This document shows positions 1 to 10,195 of a stretch of DNA of 64,000 nt, piece by piece (position 1 is the stretch's first letter; each line of letters opens with the position of its first letter). The DNA lies in the NCBI RefSeq assembly GCF_008312895.1, contig NZ_VSSP01000001.1, forward strand, positions 310,001 through 374,000, read 5' to 3'. Origin of the DNA: Luteimonas suaedae (lineage in GTDB: Bacteria; Pseudomonadota; Gammaproteobacteria; Xanthomonadales; Xanthomonadaceae). A program made the position numbers and the translations under genes. Below the pieces are notes generated by a model. It saw nothing but the letters and a program-made list of their open reading frames with translations, was not told where the DNA came from and did no database searches.

Positions 1-435
1 CTGCGCGAACGTGCCGGGACGTCCGCGGGAATCGCCGAGATGGGCGCGATCGGGGCGGTGGCGCTGGCGGTCTACGCCGCCTTTCTCGGCAGCGAGGGCG
101 AGATGTACCGGTTCCTGCGCCGCTATGGCGTGATCGTCTATTTCGGCTGCAGCTATCTGGCGCAGCTGCTGTTCCTGCGGCTGGCGCGCCGGGCGGGCGG
201 ACTCGACCGCCTCACCGCGACGACAATGCTGACCGTCTGTGTCGCGATGCTCGTTCTGGGGATCACCAACGTCGTCGCCACCGCGCTGGCGGGCGGTACC
301 GAGTTGCAGGATCGGCTGGAGAACGTGCTGGAATGGCACCTCGGGGTACTACTGGTCGGCTGGTTCCTGGCGCACGCGTGGCTGTGGTGGCGCGAGGGCT
401 ACCGATTGACCGAGGCCGGCCCGCCACCCCCGTAG
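1..435 (+). CDS. Integral membrane protein, C-terminal part (5' end outside window)
   Basis: The reading frame is open from base 1, so the gene begins upstream of the window and only about 144 residues are visible. Hydrophobic stretches suggest four membrane segments, for example around VALAVYAAFLG, FGCSYLAQLLFL, MLVLGITNVVATALA and LLVGWFLAHAWLWW, followed by a short polar, proline-rich tail. I do not recognise the family. The stop codon TAG at 433-435 lies inside the GTAGGAGC end of the adjacent repeat, so the extreme C-terminus (PPPP) was probably set by insertion of that repeat. An internal ATG at 40 is unlikely to be the true start because coding continues upstream. Confidence 0.6.
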   Translation: MRERAGTSAGIAEMGAIGAVALAVYAAFLGSEGEMYRFLRRYGVIVYFGCSYLAQLLFLRLARRAGGLDRLTATTMLTVCVAMLVLGITNVVATALAGGTELQDRLENVLEWHLGVLLVGWFLAHAWLWWREGYRLTEAGPPPP

Positions 436-573
436 GAGCGCCCCATGGGCGCGATACCGCGGGTGTCGGCAGGATCCGGTGGATGGCGCGATTCCGGGCC
501 GGCAGGCACGTCGGTCACCGGAATTCGCGGGCGGCGAAATACCCGCGGTATCGCGCCCATGGGGCGCTCCTAC
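432..573. repeat. Stem-type intergenic repeat, family 1 copy 1
   Basis: A 142 bp element with inverted ends: GTAGGAGCGCCCCATGGGCG on the left and its near complement ending GGGGCGCTCCTAC on the right. The centre carries the ATTCCGG... core seen in the other copies. It sits between the membrane protein and eda, which point toward each other, and its left end supplies the TAG stop of the membrane protein. Other copies are at 3405, 9366, 11151 and 38817. Confidence 0.85.
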
Positions 574-603
574 GCGTGTAGATCGGCCCGGAGCCGGCGC
601 GGT

Positions 604-1269
604 CTACAGGGGACGGCCGCGTACGCCCTCGACGATGGCGGCGGCCTTGGCGGCGCTGGCGGTGATCTTGTCGAACTCGCCGGCGTCGATCCACGCCTTC
701 GGCACCATCCACGAGCCGCCGATGCAGACCACGTTAGGCTGCGCCAGGTAGTCCGCGGCATCATGCTCGCCGATGCCGCCGGTCGGGCACAGCTTCAGCC
801 CGGCGAGCGGCCCGGCCAGGCCCTTGAGCATCGCCAGGCCGCCGACCGCGCTGGCGGGGAACAGCTTGCAGACGCGGAAGCCGCGCGCCATCAGCGCCAA
901 CAGTTCGGTCGGCGTGGCGGCGCCCGGCACCACCGGCAGCGGCGCTCGCGCCAGCGCGTCGGCCAGCGCCGGCGGCGTACCGGGCGTGACCAGGAAATCG
1001 GCACCGGCGTCGATCGACTGTCGGACCTGCGTCTCGTCAAGTACCGTGCCGGCGCCGATGACGATGTCCGGCAGCTCGTTCTTCAGCGCCGCCAGGGTTT
1101 CCAGTGCCGCCGACGTGCGCAGCGTCAGTTCCAGCGTGCGCAGGCCGCCAGACAGCAGCGCCTCGGCGATGCGGCGGCCCTGGTCGATGCTGTCGACGGT
1201 GATCACCGGCAGGATCCCGGCGGTGTGCAGCAGGCGTTCGGCTTCGGCTTGGTGCTGGTCGATGGTCAT
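604..1269 (-). CDS. eda: KDPG aldolase (2-dehydro-3-deoxy-phosphogluconate aldolase)
   Basis: Cleaves 2-keto-3-deoxy-6-phosphogluconate into pyruvate and glyceraldehyde-3-phosphate, the last step of the Entner-Doudoroff pathway, in the cytosol. The protein has 221 residues, slightly longer than the usual 205-215. The catalytic glutamate is E47 in LRTLELTLRT and the Schiff-base lysine is K135 in FRVCKLFPA, matching E45 and K133 of the E. coli enzyme. The phosphate-binding glycine segment CPTGGIGEHD is present. It is the last gene of the zwf-glk-pgl-edd-eda cluster but is separated from edd by a 161 bp inverted repeat that begins 11 bases upstream of the start codon, so no clear Shine-Dalgarno sequence is visible. 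Its expression may be partly uncoupled from edd. Confidence 0.95.
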   Translation of the reverse strand: MTIDQHQAEAERLLHTAGILPVITVDSIDQGRRIAEALLSGGLRTLELTLRTSAALETLAALKNELPDIVIGAGTVLDETQVRQSIDAGADFLVTPGTPPALADALARAPLPVVPGAATPTELLALMARGFRVCKLFPASAVGGLAMLKGLAGPLAGLKLCPTGGIGEHDAADYLAQPNVVCIGGSWMVPKAWIDAGEFDKITASAAKAAAIVEGVRGRPL

Positions 1270-1280
1270 GGCGGTCCGTT

Positions 1281-1440
1281 GGAGCGAGAAGTGAGTGAAG
1301 AGGAGCGAGGAGTGAGAAACGAGAGAAAGCTAAAAGCGAGGGAGTGAGAGTGAGAAGCGAGAGGTGCGAGCGCTGGGTGGAATCCGTGCCGTTGCATTTA
1401 CTCGTTTCTCACTCCTCTCCACTCACTCCTCGCTCCTGCT

Positions 1441-1441
<1 letters not shown>
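1281..1441. repeat. GAGTGAG-type inverted repeat, family 2 copy 1
   Basis: A purine-rich left arm (GAAGTGAGTGAAGAGGAGCG and on to about 1329) pairs with a pyrimidine-rich right arm (TCTCACTCCTCTCCACTCAC region, 1399-1441). It fills the whole edd-eda gap and touches the edd stop codon. A second copy lies at 44217-44358, also directly upstream of a minus-strand start codon. Confidence 0.8.
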
Positions 1442-3360
<1,919 letters not shown>

Positions 3361-3404
3361 GGGGATCGCTGTGGGGAGGTAGGTTCGATCATGTCGCAAC
3401 GCCC

Positions 3405-3548
3405 GTAGGAGCGCGCCATGCGCGCGATACCGCGGGCGCATGGCCGCCACGGGATTTCCGGACACCGGCGCGCCTTCCGGCTCGCGCAGGGGCCGTCAAT
3501 GGGCCAACACCGGAAACGCCCGCGGTATCGCGCGCATGGCGCTCCTAC
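3405..3548. repeat. Stem-type intergenic repeat, family 1 copy 2
   Basis: A 144 bp element with ends GTAGGAGCGCGCCATGCGCG and CGCGCATGGCGCTCCTAC. The core contains ATTTCCGGACACCGGCGCGC and CTTCCGGCTCGCGCAGGGGC. It lies between pgl and edd, and its right end supplies the TAG stop codon of pgl (3545-3547). Stem-loop formation in the transcript could alter the pgl:edd expression ratio. Confidence 0.85.
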
Positions 3549-4294
3549 GGGCACCAGTGCACGTGCAAGGGTGCGCCCGGCGTGGTGAAAGCGATGCGTG
3601 CGGGATACTCGTACGGGTCGTCGCCGTCGAGCACGCGGTCGAGCAGCTCGCGCTTCTTCTGTCCGCGAATCAGCAGCAGGCGGGTGTGCGCGGGGCGCAA
3701 TCCGGCCGGGGTCAGGCTGATGCGCCGCAGCCAGGTTCCGGCGCCGGCGCAGCCGCTGGCATCGACCGCGACGTAGGCCGCGGAGGTCTCCAGCGCCAGG
3801 TCGAGGTCGCGCATGCGCGGGAACAGCGAGGCGGTGTGTCCGTCCTCGCCCATGCCCAGCACCACGACATCGGGCGGCTGCCGGGCGTGCATGTTGGCGG
3901 TGGCGACCGCTTCCTCGATGCCGCGACCGGGGCGGGTCAAGGTCTCGAAGCGGGCCGCGGCGGCGTTGCGCTGGAGCAACGATTCCCGGACCAGCCGGGC
4001 GTTGCTGTCCTGGTCGTCGGGCAGCAGCCAGCGCTCGTCGACCAGGGCGACGTCGATGTGCTGCCAGTCGAGCGGCGCCTTCGACAGGGCGGTATAGACC
4101 GCGGCTGGCGTGGTGCCGCCCGACAGCAGCAGGCGTGCCCGCGCCTGTCCCTGCAGGCTGCGACCGAGCGCCGAGGAAATCGACACCGCCGCCCCCCAGA
4201 CCCACTGCGTCACGGAATCGTAGACATGCAGGCGCACCTGCGAGCCTTCCGCCGCCGTGGAGGTCTCGATGATCGGCGGGCGCTCGTCGTTCAC
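3545..4294 (-). CDS. pgl: 6-phosphogluconolactonase
   Basis: Hydrolyses 6-phosphogluconolactone to 6-phosphogluconate, between Zwf and Edd. DevB-type protein of 249 residues. Visible family motifs are SGGTTP (58-63), DERW (86-89) and GMGEDGHTASLFP (147-159). The start codon overlaps the glk stop by 4 bases (ATGA), which indicates translational coupling. The last codons read W-C-P-stop, where the TAG is part of the repeat end, so the C-terminus was probably reset by repeat insertion. Confidence 0.93.
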   Translation of the reverse strand: MNDERPPIIETSTAAEGSQVRLHVYDSVTQWVWGAAVSISSALGRSLQGQARARLLLSGGTTPAAVYTALSKAPLDWQHIDVALVDERWLLPDDQDSNARLVRESLLQRNAAAARFETLTRPGRGIEEAVATANMHARQPPDVVVLGMGEDGHTASLFPRMRDLDLALETSAAYVAVDASGCAGAGTWLRRISLTPAGLRPAHTRLLLIRGQKKRELLDRVLDGDDPYEYPARIAFTTPGAPLHVHWCP

Positions 4295-5292
4295 GCCGCC
4301 TGCTCCCGCGGAGAAGTGCGCCCGGCGAGGGCGGCGGCGCCGAGCAGGCCGGCATGCGGGTGCAGCACCGCCACCGACGGCACCCGCGCCATGTTCGACG
4401 AGAACCGCCCCTTGTGCTCGAAGCGCTGGCGGAACCCGGAGTGGCGCAGTTCCTCGAGCATCTTCGGCACCAGGCCGCCGGTCAGGAACACGCCGTCCCA
4501 GGCGCCGAGGGTGAGCGCGAGGTCGCCGGCGATGGCGCCGAACACCGCGCAGAACACGTCGACCGTGCGCATGCTGCGCGGATCGCCGGCGCGCGCGCGC
4601 AGGGTGATGTCGACCGGCTGCACCGGCCCCGGATCCTCGCCGGCGATCTCCGACAGCGCGCGGTAGATGTTGACCAGGCCGGGCCCGCAGATCAGGCGCT
4701 CGTTGGAGACACGGCCGAATTGCCGCGACAGGTGGTCGAGAATCGCCAGTTCCTCGGGCGTGCCCGGCGGAAAGCTGACGTGGCCGCCTTCGGTCTCCAG
4801 CGGATAGTGGTGGCCGTCGCGGATCAGCAGCCCGCCGACGCCGAGCCCGGTGCCGGGGCCGATCACGGCATAGGTGCAGTCACCGTCGCCGTCGTGCGGA
4901 CGCCAGGGGGCGCCGCCGACCAGGGCGACGTCGCCGGCGCGCAGCAGTGGAATCGCCATCGACTGCGCGGCGAAATCGTTGATCAGCGTTGCCTGCCCGA
5001 GCCCGAGCTGCGTGCGCAGGCGGGTGCGCGAGATCACCCAGGGATGGTTGGTGATGCGCGCCTCGTCGTCCTCGACCCGGCCGGCGACCGCGAACACGCC
5101 GTCACGCACTTCGGCGCCGGTCTGTTCCAGGTAATGCCGCGCGGCGTCAGCCAGCGAGGGGAACTCGGTGACGGTGTACTCGCGGATGCTGTCGTCGAGC
5201 AGGGGCATCGGTGCGGCCGTGTCCGCCAACGCGAAGCGCGCGTTGGTGCCGCCGATGTCGGCCAGCAGGACGTGGGCGGCGGTGGCGCTCAT
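4291..5292 (-). CDS. glk: Glucokinase
   Basis: Phosphorylates cytosolic glucose to glucose-6-phosphate with ATP, feeding Zwf. The protein has 333 residues, typical of the proteobacterial Glk family. The ATP-binding ADIGGTNARFAL motif is at 11-22. The substrate region contains LINDFAAQS and ETEGGHVSF, and the C-terminal LTGGLVPK segment is present. The start at 5292 (MSATAAHVLLADIGG) overlaps the zwf stop by 4 bases (ATGA). Longer upstream readings in this frame only run through zwf. With a periplasmic beta-glucosidase or trehalase supplying free glucose, this kinase links sugar scavenging to the Entner-Doudoroff route. Confidence 0.93.
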   Translation of the reverse strand: MSATAAHVLLADIGGTNARFALADTAAPMPLLDDSIREYTVTEFPSLADAARHYLEQTGAEVRDGVFAVAGRVEDDEARITNHPWVISRTRLRTQLGLGQATLINDFAAQSMAIPLLRAGDVALVGGAPWRPHDGDGDCTYAVIGPGTGLGVGGLLIRDGHHYPLETEGGHVSFPPGTPEELAILDHLSRQFGRVSNERLICGPGLVNIYRALSEIAGEDPGPVQPVDITLRARAGDPRSMRTVDVFCAVFGAIAGDLALTLGAWDGVFLTGGLVPKMLEELRHSGFRQRFEHKGRFSSNMARVPSVAVLHPHAGLLGAAALAGRTSPREQAA

Positions 5293-6713
5293 CCCTTGCG
5301 CTTCCCGTTGCCGGACAGCGTTGTCGGCAGGAAAGGCGCCGCGGCCGGCGGCCCCCATGATCCGGCCGGATACGGTTGGGTGCCGACGCCGGCCTCGCGC
5401 CAGGCGTCGCTGACGCTGTCGATCCAGCGCCAGGCCGCCTCGACCTCGTCGTCGCGCACGAACAGCGTCTGGTCGCCCTTGAGCGCATCGATCATCAGCC
5501 GCTCGTAGGCGATCCGGCGCTTGGGCGTCGGCGACATGGTCAGGTCCAGCGACATCGGCTGCAGTTCGGTCGCGCCCCATTCGGGCGCCGCCAGGCTGCC
5601 CATCAGGCCGAGCTCGATCGTCTCCTGGGGCTGCAGGCGCATGCGCATGCGATTGGGCGGCGCGCGCTCGGCGCTGGGGCGGTCGAACAGCCAGTGCGAG
5701 ACCGGCCGGAACGACACCACCACCTCGGTGGCGCGTGCCGGCATCCGCTTGCCGGTGACCAGGCGGAACGGCACTCCCGACCAGCGCCAGTTGTCGATCC
5801 AGGCGCGCAGCGCGACGAAGGTGCCGACGTCGCTGTCGTGCTGGAAGCCCTTGACCGCGACACCGTCGACCACGCCGTCGCCGTAGCGGCCGCGCACGCT
5901 GTCGCGGGCGGCGTCGGCGGCGGTCATCGGGCGCAGTGCGCGCAGCACCTTGCGCTTCTCGTCGCGGATGCTGTCGGCGTCGATCTCCGAGGGCGGTTCC
6001 ATGGCGATGAGCGCGAGCAGCTGCAACATGTGGTTCTGCACCATGTCGCGCAGCGCGCCGTAGCCGGCATAATAGCCTTCGCGTCCATCGACGCCGGCGG
6101 TCTCGGCGACGATGATGTCGACCGATTCGATCCAGCGCCGTTCCCACACCGCCTCGAGCAGGGTGTTGCCGAAGCGCAGCGCCAGCAGGTTCTGCACCGG
6201 CGCCTTGCCCAGGTAATGGTCGATGCGGAAGATGCGCGACTCGTCGAGGCTGGCGCGCAGCGTGGCGTTGATCGCGCGTGCCGAGGCGAGATCGTGGCCG
6301 ATCGGCTTTTCCAGCACCAGCCGCGAAGGCGCCTCGAGCAGGCCGGCCGCCTTCAGGCCCAGACACGCCGGCGCGAACAGGTTGGGCGGCGTCGACAGGT
6401 AGCTCACCGCCGGGCGGTCGGCATAGCGCGACAGCGCCGCCTTCATCGCGTCGGCGTCGTTGAGATCGATCGAGTGATAGACGATACGTTGCAGCAGGTC
6501 GTCGAGCGCAACGTTGTCGCTGCGCTCGCCGTCGTCCATGCGCTCGCGCAACCAGCCGCGGAAGCCGTCGTCGTCGTGCTCGCTGCGCCCGATCGCGATC
6601 ACGCGGAAGGACGCCGGCAGCAGGCGGTCGCGCATCAGGTGGAGCAGCGAAGGAAACAGGTAGCGTTGGGCGAGGTCGCCGGTGGCGCCGAACAACAGCA
6701 GGGTGTCGTGCAT
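5289..6713 (-). CDS. zwf: Glucose-6-phosphate 1-dehydrogenase
   Basis: Oxidises glucose-6-phosphate to 6-phosphogluconolactone with NADP(+) or NAD(+). The protein has 474 residues. The N-terminal dinucleotide-binding FGATGDLA is at 8-15, EKPIGHD at 135-141, and the active-site signature RIDHYLGK at 163-170. It is the first gene of the cluster, followed with 4-base overlaps by glk and pgl. The beta-glucosidase gene ends 25 bases upstream on the same strand, so transcription from the bgl promoter may run into zwf. No 6-phosphogluconate dehydrogenase (gnd) is seen in the window, so flux here goes to Edd/Eda. Confidence 0.95.
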   Translation of the reverse strand: MHDTLLLFGATGDLAQRYLFPSLLHLMRDRLLPASFRVIAIGRSEHDDDGFRGWLRERMDDGERSDNVALDDLLQRIVYHSIDLNDADAMKAALSRYADRPAVSYLSTPPNLFAPACLGLKAAGLLEAPSRLVLEKPIGHDLASARAINATLRASLDESRIFRIDHYLGKAPVQNLLALRFGNTLLEAVWERRWIESVDIIVAETAGVDGREGYYAGYGALRDMVQNHMLQLLALIAMEPPSEIDADSIRDEKRKVLRALRPMTAADAARDSVRGRYGDGVVDGVAVKGFQHDSDVGTFVALRAWIDNWRWSGVPFRLVTGKRMPARATEVVVSFRPVSHWLFDRPSAERAPPNRMRMRLQPQETIELGLMGSLAAPEWGATELQPMSLDLTMSPTPKRRIAYERLMIDALKGDQTLFVRDDEVEAAWRWIDSVSDAWREAGVGTQPYPAGSWGPPAAAPFLPTTLSGNGKRKG

Positions 6714-6738
6714 CGCTACTCCGAGGGGGGAGGTGATC

Positions 6739-8109
6739 TCAGTCCGGCAGGGGATCGGCCAGGTGCCTGCCGTGGCTGGCGATCACGCGGCCATACCAGA
6801 GCGCACTGTCCTTCGGGGTGCGCTGCTGGCTGTCGTAATTTACATGAACAATACCAAAGCGCTTGGAATAGCCCAATGACCATTCCAGGTTGTCCAGCAG
6901 CGACCAGGCCATATAGCCGCGCACGTCGACCCCGGACGCGATCGCATCGTGGATCGCCCGCAGGTGCTTGCGCAGGTAGTCGATGCGCAGCGGATCGCGG
7001 ATCCGGCCTTCCTCGGCCACCGGTGGATCGAAGAACGCCGCGCCGTTCTCGGTGATGTAGACCGGGATGTCGCCATAGGTGTTCTTGAACCAGAGCAGCA
7101 GGTCGGTGAGTCCCTGTGGGAATACCTCCCAACCGGTTTCGGAATAGGTGCCCAGCGGTTGTCGCACCGCGCCGGCGTTGAGCGGATAGCTGTCGTCGGC
7201 ACGGGTGACGCTGCGGGTGTAGTAGTTGATGCCGACGAAATCGAGCGGCTGCCGGATCAGGTCGAAATCCGCGTCCGGCCACTGCGGCCAGGCGTCGCCG
7301 AAGATCTCCTGCAACTGGACCGGATAGCGCCCCAGCAGTGCCGGATGCAGGTACTGCTCGTTCATGTACGCATGCGCGCGGGCTACCGCCGCCGCATCGG
7401 CGGCCGAGTCGCTGGCCGGGTACTTCGGCTCGATGTTCACCACCAGACCGATCTCGTGCTTGCCTTCGGCCCGGTACGCCTGTACCGCGGCGCCGTGCGC
7501 GCGCATCAGGTTGTGCGAGGCGATCGGCGCTTCGTACTTGCTGCGATGCCCGGGTGCCAGCGCGCCATGCAGGTAGCCGCCGTCGGTGACCACCCATGGC
7601 TCGTTCAGCGTCACCCACTTCTTCACCCGGCCGTCGAGGGCGCGATAGAGCACGCTGCCGTACTCGGCGAACCAGTCGGCGCTGTCGCGGTTGAGCCAAC
7701 CGCCGCGATCGTCGAGCGCCGCCGGCAGGTCCCAGTGGTAGAGCGTCAACAGCGGCTCGATGCCGTTCTCCAGCAATGCATCGACCAGGCGCGAGTAGAA
7801 ATCGAGGCCGGCCTGGTTCACCCGGCCGCTGCCCTCGGGCAGGATCCGCGACCAGGACACGCTGAACCGATAGGCCTGCAGGCCGAGCTCGCGCATCAGT
7901 TTCACGTCGTCCTGCCAGCGCCGGTAGTGATCGCAGGCGACGTCGCCGGTATCGCCGTTCATGGTCATGCCGGGCGTGTGGGCGAAGCGGGTCCAGATGC
8001 TGGGTCCGGCTCCGTCGGCCAGGGGCGAACCTTCGATCTGGTGGGCGGCGGTCGCCGCGCCCCAGAGGAATCCTTTCGGAAACTGGAAATCCTTGCCCGG
8101 TCCATTCAT
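6739..8109 (-). CDS. GH1 beta-glucosidase
   Basis: Retaining beta-glucosidase of glycoside hydrolase family 1, releasing glucose from cellobiose or aryl-glucosides. The protein has 456 residues and no signal peptide, so it is probably cytosolic. The N-terminal GH1 signature FPKGFLWGAATAAHQIEG is at 10-27. The acid/base is E170 in TLNEPW and the nucleophile is E354 in YITENG. The start at 8109 is supported by AGGAGGGC about 8 bases upstream; the open frame further upstream has no homology and runs into a divergent gene. A LacI-type palindrome lies 25 bases before the start, suggesting sugar-responsive repression. It is the likely first gene of a transcript continuing into zwf. Confidence 0.93.
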   Translation of the reverse strand: MNGPGKDFQFPKGFLWGAATAAHQIEGSPLADGAGPSIWTRFAHTPGMTMNGDTGDVACDHYRRWQDDVKLMRELGLQAYRFSVSWSRILPEGSGRVNQAGLDFYSRLVDALLENGIEPLLTLYHWDLPAALDDRGGWLNRDSADWFAEYGSVLYRALDGRVKKWVTLNEPWVVTDGGYLHGALAPGHRSKYEAPIASHNLMRAHGAAVQAYRAEGKHEIGLVVNIEPKYPASDSAADAAAVARAHAYMNEQYLHPALLGRYPVQLQEIFGDAWPQWPDADFDLIRQPLDFVGINYYTRSVTRADDSYPLNAGAVRQPLGTYSETGWEVFPQGLTDLLLWFKNTYGDIPVYITENGAAFFDPPVAEEGRIRDPLRIDYLRKHLRAIHDAIASGVDVRGYMAWSLLDNLEWSLGYSKRFGIVHVNYDSQQRTPKDSALWYGRVIASHGRHLADPLPD

Positions 8110-8133
8110 CGGCTGACGCCCTCCTGCTGCGGT

Positions 8134-8149
8134 ATGAAAACGATTACAT
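8134..8149. promoter_or_regulatory. Predicted LacI/GalR-family operator
   Basis: ATGAAAACGATTACAT is a near-perfect 16 bp palindrome of the form ATGNAANCGNTTNCAT with the central CG typical of LacI/GalR-family operators. It lies in the 147 bp region between the divergent beta-glucosidase and ABC ATPase genes, where one repressor could control both. No LacI-family regulator gene is in the window. Confidence 0.6.
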
Positions 8150-8256
8150 GGCAGAATACCGCATGCATCCGGCGAGTGTAATTGCCCGGTGCCACAGAAC
8201 GGGCCGGGCGTATTCGTATGCTGCCGGACGGTGCGTGGACAGCGAACGGAGGGGTG

Positions 8257-9342
8257 ATGGCGAAAGTGCAGCTGGACGGGATACGCAAGGTCTATCCGGA
8301 CGGCTTCGTCGCCGTGCAGGGGGCCAGCTTCGAGGTCGCCGACGGCGAGCTGCTGGTGCTGGTGGGCCCTTCGGGCTGCGGCAAGTCGACCCTGCTGCGG
8401 ATGATCGCCGGACTGGAGTCGATCACTGCCGGCACCCTGCGTATCGGCGATCGCGTGGTCAACGACGTCGCGCCCAAGGACCGCGACATCGCCATGGTGT
8501 TCCAGAGCTACGCGCTGTACCCGCACATGACGGTGGCCGAGAACCTCGCCTTCGGATTGAAGCTGCGCGGCCACGACAAGGCCGCGATCGGCGAACGCGT
8601 GGCCGAGGCGGCGAAGACGCTGGAGCTGGACGCGCTGCTCGAACGCCGGCCGGCCGCGCTGTCCGGCGGCCAGCGCCAGCGCGTGGCACTGGGCCGGGCG
8701 CTGGTGCGGCACCCGCAGGTGTTCCTGCTCGACGAGCCGCTGTCCAACCTCGACGCCAAGCTGCGGATGTCGATGCGGGTGGAGATCGCGCGCCTGCACC
8801 GGCGCCTGGGCGCCACCATGGTCTACGTCACCCACGACCAGATCGAGGCGATGACGCTCGGCCAGCGCATCGTGGTGCTCGACGCCGGCGAGATCCAGCA
8901 GATCGACACGCCGATGGCGCTGTACGAGAAGCCGGCCAACCGGTTCGTCGCCACCTTCCTCGGCAGCCCGGCGATGAACCTGCTGCGCGGGACCCTGGTG
9001 CGCGAGGACGGCCTGGTGCTGGTGCTCGGCGACGGCGCGCGGCTGCCGCTGGACGGCGACGACGTGCCGGAGGCCTGGATGGGGTGCGAGGTCGACGTGG
9101 GCATCCGCCCCGAGGACCTGCGGCGCGACGGCGGCGCGGGTGCCGCTTTCGCGCCGACGGTGGAGGTGGTGGAGCCGGTCGGCAACGAGGTCTTCGTCAA
9201 CCTGCAGCAGGGGCCGCTGGCGCTGATCGCGCGGCTGCCGCCCGGCGAGCTGCCCGAGCCGGGCGCACGGCTGCCGCTGCGCGCCACGGCCGGACGGCTC
9301 CACGTGTTCGACCCGGGCACGGGCGAGCGCCTGCCGGGCTGA
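8257..9342 (+). CDS. Carbohydrate ABC transporter ATP-binding protein (MalK/UgpC/MsmK type)
   Basis: ATPase that powers import of sugars or glycerol-phosphate. The protein has 361 residues. Walker [10 protein letters not shown] is at 37-45, the Q-loop glutamine at 83, signature LSGGQRQR at 135-142, Walker B VFLLDEP at 155-161 and the switch histidine at 193. These are followed by a MalK-like TOBE regulatory domain including [14 protein letters not shown]. The start at 8257 follows GGAGGGG with a 2-base gap; an in-frame ATG at 8182 lacks such a site and adds residues unlike the family. No permease or binding-protein genes adjoin it, so it may serve transporters encoded elsewhere, as MsmK does in streptococci. 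It is divergent from the beta-glucosidase across the LacI-type operator. Confidence 0.9.
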   Translation: MAKVQLDGIRKVYPDGFVAVQGASFEVADGELLVLVGPSGCGKSTLLRMIAGLESITAGTLRIGDRVVNDVAPKDRDIAMVFQSYALYPHMTVAENLAFGLKLRGHDKAAIGERVAEAAKTLELDALLERRPAALSGGQRQRVALGRALVRHPQVFLLDEPLSNLDAKLRMSMRVEIARLHRRLGATMVYVTHDQIEAMTLGQRIVVLDAGEIQQIDTPMALYEKPANRFVATFLGSPAMNLLRGTLVREDGLVLVLGDGARLPLDGDDVPEAWMGCEVDVGIRPEDLRRDGGAGAAFAPTVEVVEPVGNEVFVNLQQGPLALIARLPPGELPEPGARLPLRATAGRLHVFDPGTGERLPG

Positions 9343-9365
9343 CGCCCGCGGCCGTCTTCGCCCCC

Positions 9366-9511
9366 GTAGGAGCGCGCCATGCGCGCGATGCCGCGGGCAT
9401 CTCGCCGCCAACGGGATTCCGGACACCGACGCGCCTTCCGGCTCGCGCAGGAGCCGCCCGATGGCCGGAACCGGACGCGCCCGCGGCATCGCGCGCATGG
9501 CGCGCTCCTAC
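9366..9511. repeat. Stem-type intergenic repeat, family 1 copy 3
   Basis: A 146 bp element with ends GTAGGAGCGCGCCATGCGCG and CGCGCATGGCGCGCTCCTAC. The core reads ATTCCGGACACCGACGCGCC and CTTCCGGCTCGCGCAGGAGC. The bases after the right end (GGATGCGCCGAAGGC) are also shared with copy 4. Confidence 0.88.
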
Positions 9512-9719
9512 GGATGCGCCGAAGGCTGGCGGCCAACGGCGATGCCAATCTGTATATAGCCAGGTCCGTCACGATGGACCAACGCGTCATCATTCCTTGG
9601 CTGAGATGCGGGTCATTCACTGCATCGCCCGAGGCGACGGGGGCCGCTTTGTTGCAGTGGAAAGGGCGGCCTGGCGCGGCATCGCGCGCATCGCGCGCGA
9701 TCGGTGTCGCGGCGTCGGC
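9512..9719. other. Intergenic stretch with no recognised feature
   Basis: Together with copy 3 of the repeat this fills the 377 bp gap between two convergent genes. It holds the short repeat extension GGATGCGCCGAAGGC and a CGCGCATCGCGCGCGATCG stretch near 9690, possibly a degraded repeat end. I see no reading frame, terminator or RNA here. Confidence 0.4.
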
Positions 9720-10175
9720 TCAGGGAAGGACCGGCTGCAGGCCCACGCCGAGCCGGTTCCAGGCATTGATCGTGGCCACCGCCATGGTCAGTTCGGCGAT
9801 CTCGTGCTCGTCGAAGTGGCCGGTCAGGGTCTCGTAGACGGCGTCCTCGGGCGCCCCCGACGGCAGCGTGGTCAACGCCTCGGCCCAGGCCAGGGCCGCG
9901 CCTTCGCGGGCATCGAAGAACCGGCTGTCGCGCCATGCGGCGAGGGTGTCGAGCTTGCGTGGCGCGATGCCGCCCTTGCGCAGCGCGGCGGCATGCATGT
10001 CCAGGCAGAACGCGCAGCCGTTGATCTGCGAGACCCGCTGGAACACGAGCAGCAGCAATTCTTCGCCCAGGCGGCCGCCGTGCAGGCCTTCGCTGATGGC
10101 GTACAGGCCGCGGAAGGCCTCGGGGACGTATTTCGGGTACTCGACGCGTCGGTATTGCATGTCTGTGGTTTCCAT
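9720..10175 (-). CDS. Carboxymuconolactone decarboxylase / AhpD-family protein, ECF41 partner
   Basis: Small AhpD-fold protein of 151 residues. The redox motif CxxC-x3-H is visible as C54, C57 and H61 in INGCAFCLDMHAAA, typical of alkylhydroperoxidase-like members. It lies 20 bases downstream of an ECF41-type sigma factor on the same strand. Genes for carboxymuconolactone decarboxylase-like, oxidoreductase or epimerase proteins are the established neighbours and usual targets of ECF41 sigma factors, so control by that sigma factor is likely. The natural substrate is unknown. The start may be the ATG at 10175 or the one at 10160; neither has a strong ribosome-binding site. Confidence 0.88.
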   Translation of the reverse strand: METTDMQYRRVEYPKYVPEAFRGLYAISEGLHGGRLGEELLLLVFQRVSQINGCAFCLDMHAAALRKGGIAPRKLDTLAAWRDSRFFDAREGAALAWAEALTTLPSGAPEDAVYETLTGHFDEHEIAELTMAVATINAWNRLGVGLQPVLP

Positions 10176-10195
10176 GGCGGCCGCCGTGGCCGCCT

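Noticed and set aside
8134..8149. The palindrome as part of a CRISPR or integrase site
   Set aside because: It is a single 16 bp palindrome in a divergent promoter with no spaced copies and no integrase gene; a LacI-type operator explains it better.
9366..9511. A small gene encoded within the family 1 repeats (frames starting MRAMPRA)
   Set aside because: The frames are open on both strands because the element is GC-rich and self-complementary. They differ among copies, have no consistent ribosome-binding site and resemble no protein.
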